Source: Bacteroidaceae bacterium (GTDB lineage Bacteria > Bacteroidota > Bacteroidia > Bacteroidales > Bacteroidaceae). From it: a stretch of DNA of 64,000 nucleotides. The position numbers were made by a program, and so were the translations under genes. Shown here one piece after another: positions 62,501 to 64,000 of the stretch (position 1 is its first letter; each line of letters starts with the position of its first letter). The notes beneath the pieces are model-generated. The model had not been told where the DNA came from. It saw nothing but the letters and a program-made list of their open reading frames with translations, and searched no databases. The stretch lies in NCBI GenBank assembly GCA_017962495.1, contig JAGCVH010000075.1, forward strand, positions 1 through 64,000, given 5' to 3'.

Positions 62501-64000
62501 CCGTAATATTCATAGTTGTCTATGCTTCCTTCGGGTACATATAATACGCAGCTTTCGGAGATGCCGTCGAATGGAGATGTGTCTTCGTCACCCTTTTCTT
62601 TCTTGGGTGCCTTTTTGGGACCACCCTCTTCATTATAGTCTGCATTCAAAGATGGTGGGTACTCAGCCAAGCTGTATACTTCTGCCAAGTTCTCGCAACC
62701 AGCGAATGCTTCATATCCAATACCCATGATGCTGTTGGGGAGTGTAACCTTGGTCAGACCAGTAAGGCCATAGAAGGCTCTTGTACCAACTGCAACAACG
62801 GTGAACGTGATGGTTTCTTCGTCATCGACGCCGCGAGTCTTAGCCTTTACTTTATTGAAACGGTCTAATGACAAGCCTTTTGTCTTGGCAGACTTGTTTT
62901 CTTTCTTCTCTTTGATTTTTGTTTCAATCTTCTTCTTAAGTGGGCTAATGCTTACTTCCAATTTGCCAAGCTTGTCCGGACGCGTCATCTTGAAATGACC
63001 GGCTCGTGGAGCATTGAGAATCATTTCGCCTTCTCCACCTCCTCCATTGATGGAAGGAATCCTACTTATAGGTATTTCCACGGTACGCGGAATCCTGAAA
63101 GCTCCCGTAAAGTTGCTGGGGAGCACAGGACCTGTTCCTGTACCGATTTGAGCATAGAAATAGCCGTCCTCGGCTCTAAGAATCTTGTATGGGATACCAT
63201 CGACATAAATGGGGAAGGAGAAATACTGTCCCCATTCGGAATTTGCATAAGCATCCTCGTCACTAACGTGGAGGGTGGTGTTTCTGGAGTATTCACTGTC
63301 GATAATGTTATATCCAAGTGCTGGTGGTGTTGTAGCATCGCAATAAATGTCAGTAATGTAACTCCAATTGAATGCATAATTACCGATGTTAGTGACAGTA
63401 GATGGAATATGGATCTGTATGGCATTCTCTTCTAAGTCTGAAAATGCGTATGCTCCTATAGCCGTTACTGTATAGGTCTTGCCACTATAACTAACTGTGC
63501 TTGGAATAGTAACAGTACCTTCTATGTCCATAGGAATAGCTGTTGTGGAACCAGAACCTACTTGCACGGTATTTTGTGTGAGTATCTTGAACATCATACC
63601 ATTTACCCTGAACCTGTCGACTGGGGTGCTGGGAGCAGGCAAATCCGCTACAATATTGGTAAACTGGCTCCAATTACTCTCTTCATAAGCATCAGCATAA
63701 CCGGTGACAACATGAAGCGTTCCTTCGCTTAGTAATGTTTCACAGCCACTAAACACTTCTTCTGCGAGATAAGGTGGATAAATGGAACTGCAGTAAACGT
63801 CTGTTAGTGCTGTACAGTTATAGAATGCACGATAGCCGATAAATTCTGCATAACGTCCTATGGTAACGCTGGTCAGCGATGTACATCCCTCAAATGCATA
63901 ACCACCGATGTAACAGACTTCATCACCAATAACAACCGAACGGATACTGGTGTTTCCTTCAAAACTGCTCCAACTAATTCCGCTTACAGGAATTGAATTG
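53518..64000 (-). CDS. Giant BspA-type leucine-rich-repeat surface protein with dockerin-like segment (5' end outside window)
   Basis: At least 3,493 residues: the frame is open to the window end, and the codons 63757-63999 read as more LRR (YAFEGCTSLTSVTIG, IGYRAFYNCTALTDV). The GTG at 63756 is therefore not the start. Most of the protein is LRR_5 repeats of the form IGxYAFxxCxxLxxIxLPxxLxx. Two beta-sandwich modules interrupt it (about 59,690-60,000 and 61,640-61,950; GDVLSFDYTVSSESG). Near the C-terminus are a classical LRR block (54,620-54,930; LRGELPDSIFYLPELTYLEL), a dockerin-like pair of DxNxDxxxDxxD loops (54,030-54,205; GDINADLSVDVTD, ADGNSDNAIDVRD) and a sorting-like tail (YDMSGRKVSNPKKGGVYI). 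BspA relatives bind host matrix proteins; that role is inferred here. It precedes the Calx-beta gene. Confidence 0.93.
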   Translation of the reverse strand, partial: NSIPVSGISWSSFEGNTSIRSVVIGDEVCYIGGYAFEGCTSLTSVTIGRYAEFIGYRAFYNCTALTDVYCSSIYPPYLAEEVFSGCETLLSEGTLHVVTGYADAYEESNWSQFTNIVADLPAPSTPVDRFRVNGMMFKILTQNTVQVGSGSTTAIPMDIEGTVTIPSTVSYSGKTYTVTAIGAYAFSDLEENAIQIHIPSTVTNIGNYAFNWSYITDIYCDATTPPALGYNIIDSEYSRNTTLHVSDEDAYANSEWGQYFSFPIYVDGIPYKILRAEDGYFYAQIGTGTGPVLPSNFTGAFRIPRTVEIPISRIPSINGGGGEGEMILNAPRAGHFKMTRPDKLGKLEVSISPLKKKIETKIKEKKENKSAKTKGLSLDRFNKVKAKTRGVDDEETITFTVVAVGTRAFYGLTGLTKVTLPNSIMGIGYEAFAGCENLAEVYSLAEYPPSLNADYNEEGGPKKAPKKEKGDEDTSPFDGISESCVLYVPEGSIDNYEYYGWGQFFSSVEEVEEIEDPEVGDIIKVALTEDLKLKCIITSIGDDYRTISLGTGNYEKIAIDTTYVGALNIPATFTYSGKTYTVTDVAPYAFAGSHITSIDLPENIMSLGEGAFGECSSLETVTGAENLININSWAFYGCSSLTSIFIPKDVCSIGNYAFQGCTSLTEVIMEDRPKEETSTGNERRYEEWTSNVAGVDNGYDSYEWRIEANAGDVFSFEYNVSSESGWDYLTVSVNGTQVVNASGEMSSAYSQLVNSSGTITVVATYEKDGSVNQGSDQAQIFNIGLNLPASGILNLGSNDGYGLFGDCPLDSVFIGRNINYQTDGGKGDPISPFSYNTSLRSVVFTSNETQITPYEFAGCQNLQHIVLGEGITSVGDYAFRDCYSLKTIQCLAETPPTLGYDVMPYNISDFCSLIVDDEDAYASSAWGIYFPAPIYVDGIPYKILSAYDGNYYVQIGMGKEPVLPANFTGEFAIPRTVEIPVSKIPTMDEGGGEIEPAEPILNAPRAKFQLKGKALTEDKETVKTKGLPLDRFNKVRAKENRDGEETITFTVAVVGSKAFYGCTGLTKATLPRSIEEIGYSAFAGCSSMTEFVSFAEQPPYLVMGNGEYEGGGELNKGKSGEDGEASPFDDIADNCVLYVPEDFSQVYYDYSWDQYFADIREMEGIEIEDPQPGDVIKVLADEGVKVRYIITNNEEGNRTVAVGTGNSSRLAVDADYEGALTIPNTFTYSGETYTVTEVSPYAFYNGGLSAIDLPESIISIGESAFYGCTSLSEVTGAESLISINPNAFYNCSALTSIFIPKTTSTIGDYAFYGCSSLSQVIMEDGIVEEISEENQQTFENWTSTNHNNSSSSSYTWTIEANPGDVLSFDYTVSSESGCDYLNVTVNGTNVVSASGEVSDTYVQTIGAAGTITIYARYSKDYSVNNGSDEARVFNIGLNLVAGGGLSLGSNGSSPLFASCPLDSVYVGRDISYSTNNNKGYSPFYSNQSLRSIVFSSQETQITPYEFYYCSNLQNIVLGEGITSIGTYAFYNCGNLHNIQCLSKTPASLQSNAFPSNIASYCTLTVENENAYVFSDWATYFPFSFYVDGIPYRVYGRDENNNITVQMGTGSGAVLAESTEGEFEIPQTIEYVTGDSTLTFPIVAIADSAFYNLSNLTKVTIPATIKTIGAKAFANCTGLTEFRTNAKVPPTINNYSGIQTFQGITPECILVVPDSCGSAYLNSNWAPYFSEIVEDRGENAGARVGDIATIEDENGNKIRYIITSVEEGNCTASVGTGSQNKPAVNADVTDALVIPNTITFYGQTFTVNAVTNYAFYQTRISEIDLSEQITSIGNYAFYGCTELTNVTGGESIVSIGQYAFYNTKLTKAFIPDNVETIGNYAFQNISTLKEIAFGPKVQSINSNIFYNGNYTYIEKFVFNGTYTEIPNNFLRYNTATKEVILGNQITSVGSYAFYGNKFSEINLPTGLTNIGNYAFYNCDSLRTITLPDQLTTIGQYAFYDCDALINITIPDGITSIGENTFYSCDKLQEVAGGENVTTIGNYAFAYCSSLTSFDCHNKVTTLNQYVFAYCSKLRELKGLGAVTSVSSYAICQDYDLTNLEMGENLTTWYSQSSYSSSYILKLLSITLPGQTNPFTSSNSYYGLPDGMILFVPAELVDSYKNNSYTSRFRILPIGSTDERLIATENGGELQEKILAAELDPASILNLTVSGPINGTDIDYIHRYLVNLQTLDLENAQIVNGGDSYHQWTISSSGEASQYGSNSYNTENNIVGTYMFAYMTSLQRLILPKDVTKINSYAFSDCPQLTEVIIPDAVESIGSYAFSYNRSSSYNNKITSLTLPSKLKQINTYTFRNMDYLQSIVIPDSVTSIGQYAFYDCDALRTVTMGNKVTSIGTYAFNSCDKLYSINLSEALDTLGTYVFTSCANLTEPITIPATLRTIPEQAFYGCQKLKGVIFNEGLITIKASAFNDCDALTEIVLPESLNEIQSYSFAYCNSLTKITLPTAMKTIGQYAFYSCYKLADITMPETLNSMSTYVFASCTSLPSITLPETITNIPNYTFQGCTALTDVELSSQTSSIGQYTFSGCTSLTNFDFDKYPQLTQLSNYSFSNTGFTEIEIPDRIVSLLNGAFSGCKSLQRAKMPTGVNNVASYLFQNCTALTEVEMHDGINVINSYAFNGCTKLPTIDLNDGITTIGSYAFQNCDSLNLEKLPDNLETINNYAFYSCDKLNLATLPAGLKTIGEYAFAYCPKLQLESLPSGLTTLNSYAFEYSGIKKMTLPEGITTWGNGIFYECDSLQQVTWPADKTVIPNSTFYGCQNLQNPELPNTVTTINQYAFYNCNFKEFTFPTSLQTIGDYAFQYTYGLSEIELPISLKSIGYEAFYGSWLRSIEIPDSVTTLGRYTFYNCDSLRTATLGKNMNYSGNSYFDYFYYCDNLETLRIYAGTPPAISTSYVSSYYKKCILEVPEGADSLYLATNIWKDFKEIRTFSPGDKLDSLDFAIMKVIYRELDGENWTTKWDLSSDDLYVGKWIGVTTKDGHITKISINNNNLRGELPDSIFYLPELTYLELPNNFISGNLTTLLPEAFVNEKITYLRMWGNELEGDAYPFLSKLPNLENMSLAYNRLTAMSQPYTNTACTNFWLTDQFMDYKTHSPVVTEDNPAQVVTLGVPFEVEWNSLQLYNHSNQNYNRSTSYLQRTYWDGSYYRYYDYNNSSYCDFKKNSEGLYEPYFNSSKIFNLPKNTPVALYPYYSTSGGSEQYALTKIFIFDWIDGDINADLSVDVTDLQKVIYYALNDSRPSSQFFNFTSADGNSDNAIDVRDAVICVNHILDFDEVQTPAGVRALYNREYSIARNNVAIENGRVRMANSDEVAAIQLTIVDANADDITLSPTLSGFRMVKKQIGNSVRVVIYSIAGMTLPEGEYDLVSGVDNTCAISHAVLSDEETNHLEIGIRDRVTDINGVNVYDDANDVYDMSGRKVSNPKKGGVYIVNGKKTIIK
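59219..63210 (-). repeat. Three ~2-kb internal repeats of the LRR gene
   Basis: The anchor YVDGIPYKI/RV occurs at 63181-63210, 61171-61200 and 59220-59249, i.e. about 2,010 and 1,950 bp apart. Each is followed by an IGxGxxPVL-FxGxFxIPRTVE block, an LRR pair, a GDxIKVxxxxxxKxxxIIT-TxxxGTGN block and an LRR run; the first two also carry the GDVFSFEYNVSSESG module and a Lys-rich TKGLxLDRFNKVxAK insert. The third copy lacks the insert and the module. Confidence 0.85.

Noticed and set aside
53518..63756. GTG at 63756 as start of the LRR gene
   Set aside because: The frame continues upstream to the window end with clear LRR codons, so the gene is simply cut by the window border.

Overview
The window looks like a chromosomal segment of a gut or rumen Bacteroidota, most likely Prevotellaceae. 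Evidence seen here: promoters of the Bacteroidota type (TTTG, about 19-22 bp, TAnnTTTG), little use of Shine-Dalgarno sites, secreted enzymes ending in a Prevotella-style tail (YDLxGRxV...KGIYI...K), a serine-type sulfatase, an SDR-type threonine dehydrogenase, Porin_O_P and ComF family proteins, and many intergenic short-repeat mosaics. No tRNA, rRNA, CRISPR array, transposase, phage gene or SusC/SusD pair was recognised.

Layout. 1-1.5 kb: 3' part of dnaK with a terminator. 1.5-11.9 kb: a nine-gene minus-strand operon that starts at a tandemly duplicated promoter and runs omega-amidase, iorA, iorB, aminotransferase, porin, Na+/solute symporter, two phenylacetate-CoA ligases, tandem-ACT protein. 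Together these form a complete route between extracellular aryl acids and aromatic amino acids; the glutamine-type transamination plus omega-amidase pairing favours synthesis (aryl acid uptake, CoA activation, reductive carboxylation, amination). 11.9-12.7 kb: a 22-bp repeat array, a small lipoprotein and two divergent promoters. 12.7-27.2 kb: secreted hydrolases, namely an M6 metalloprotease, a small HExxH membrane protein, a double SGNH-hydrolase protein, a GH2 beta-galactosidase, and a divergent GH29 / GH53 / carboxylesterase / GH43 operon that points to pectic galactan and arabinan side chains. 27.2-38.7 kb: housekeeping or solitary genes (transglutaminase-like protein, CutC, ComF, an EEP-family protein, sulfatase, aldo/keto reductase, DUF2059-like protein, Kbl) separated by mosaics of short repeats that in places have entered coding sequence in frame. 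38.7-39.7 kb: threonine dehydrogenase, divergent from kbl, so the two form the threonine-to-glycine pathway. 39.7-45.2 kb: GH30 glycanase and CotH-family protein, converging on a second 22-bp array. 45.4-64 kb: two giant surface-protein genes, a 2,680-residue Calx-beta/CARDB protein and a BspA-type leucine-rich-repeat protein of at least 3,493 residues whose start lies beyond the window.

Most unusual points: (1) the aryl-acid operon with an IorA lacking its usual ferredoxin domain; (2) two arrays of 22-bp units, each unit carrying a short dyad at the same offset although the arm sequences differ between units; (3) duplicated promoter modules sharing a conserved spacer; (4) an intergenic repeat family found inside a protein and a signal peptide without breaking frame; (5) the giant LRR protein with three ~2-kb internal repeats and a dockerin-like segment.
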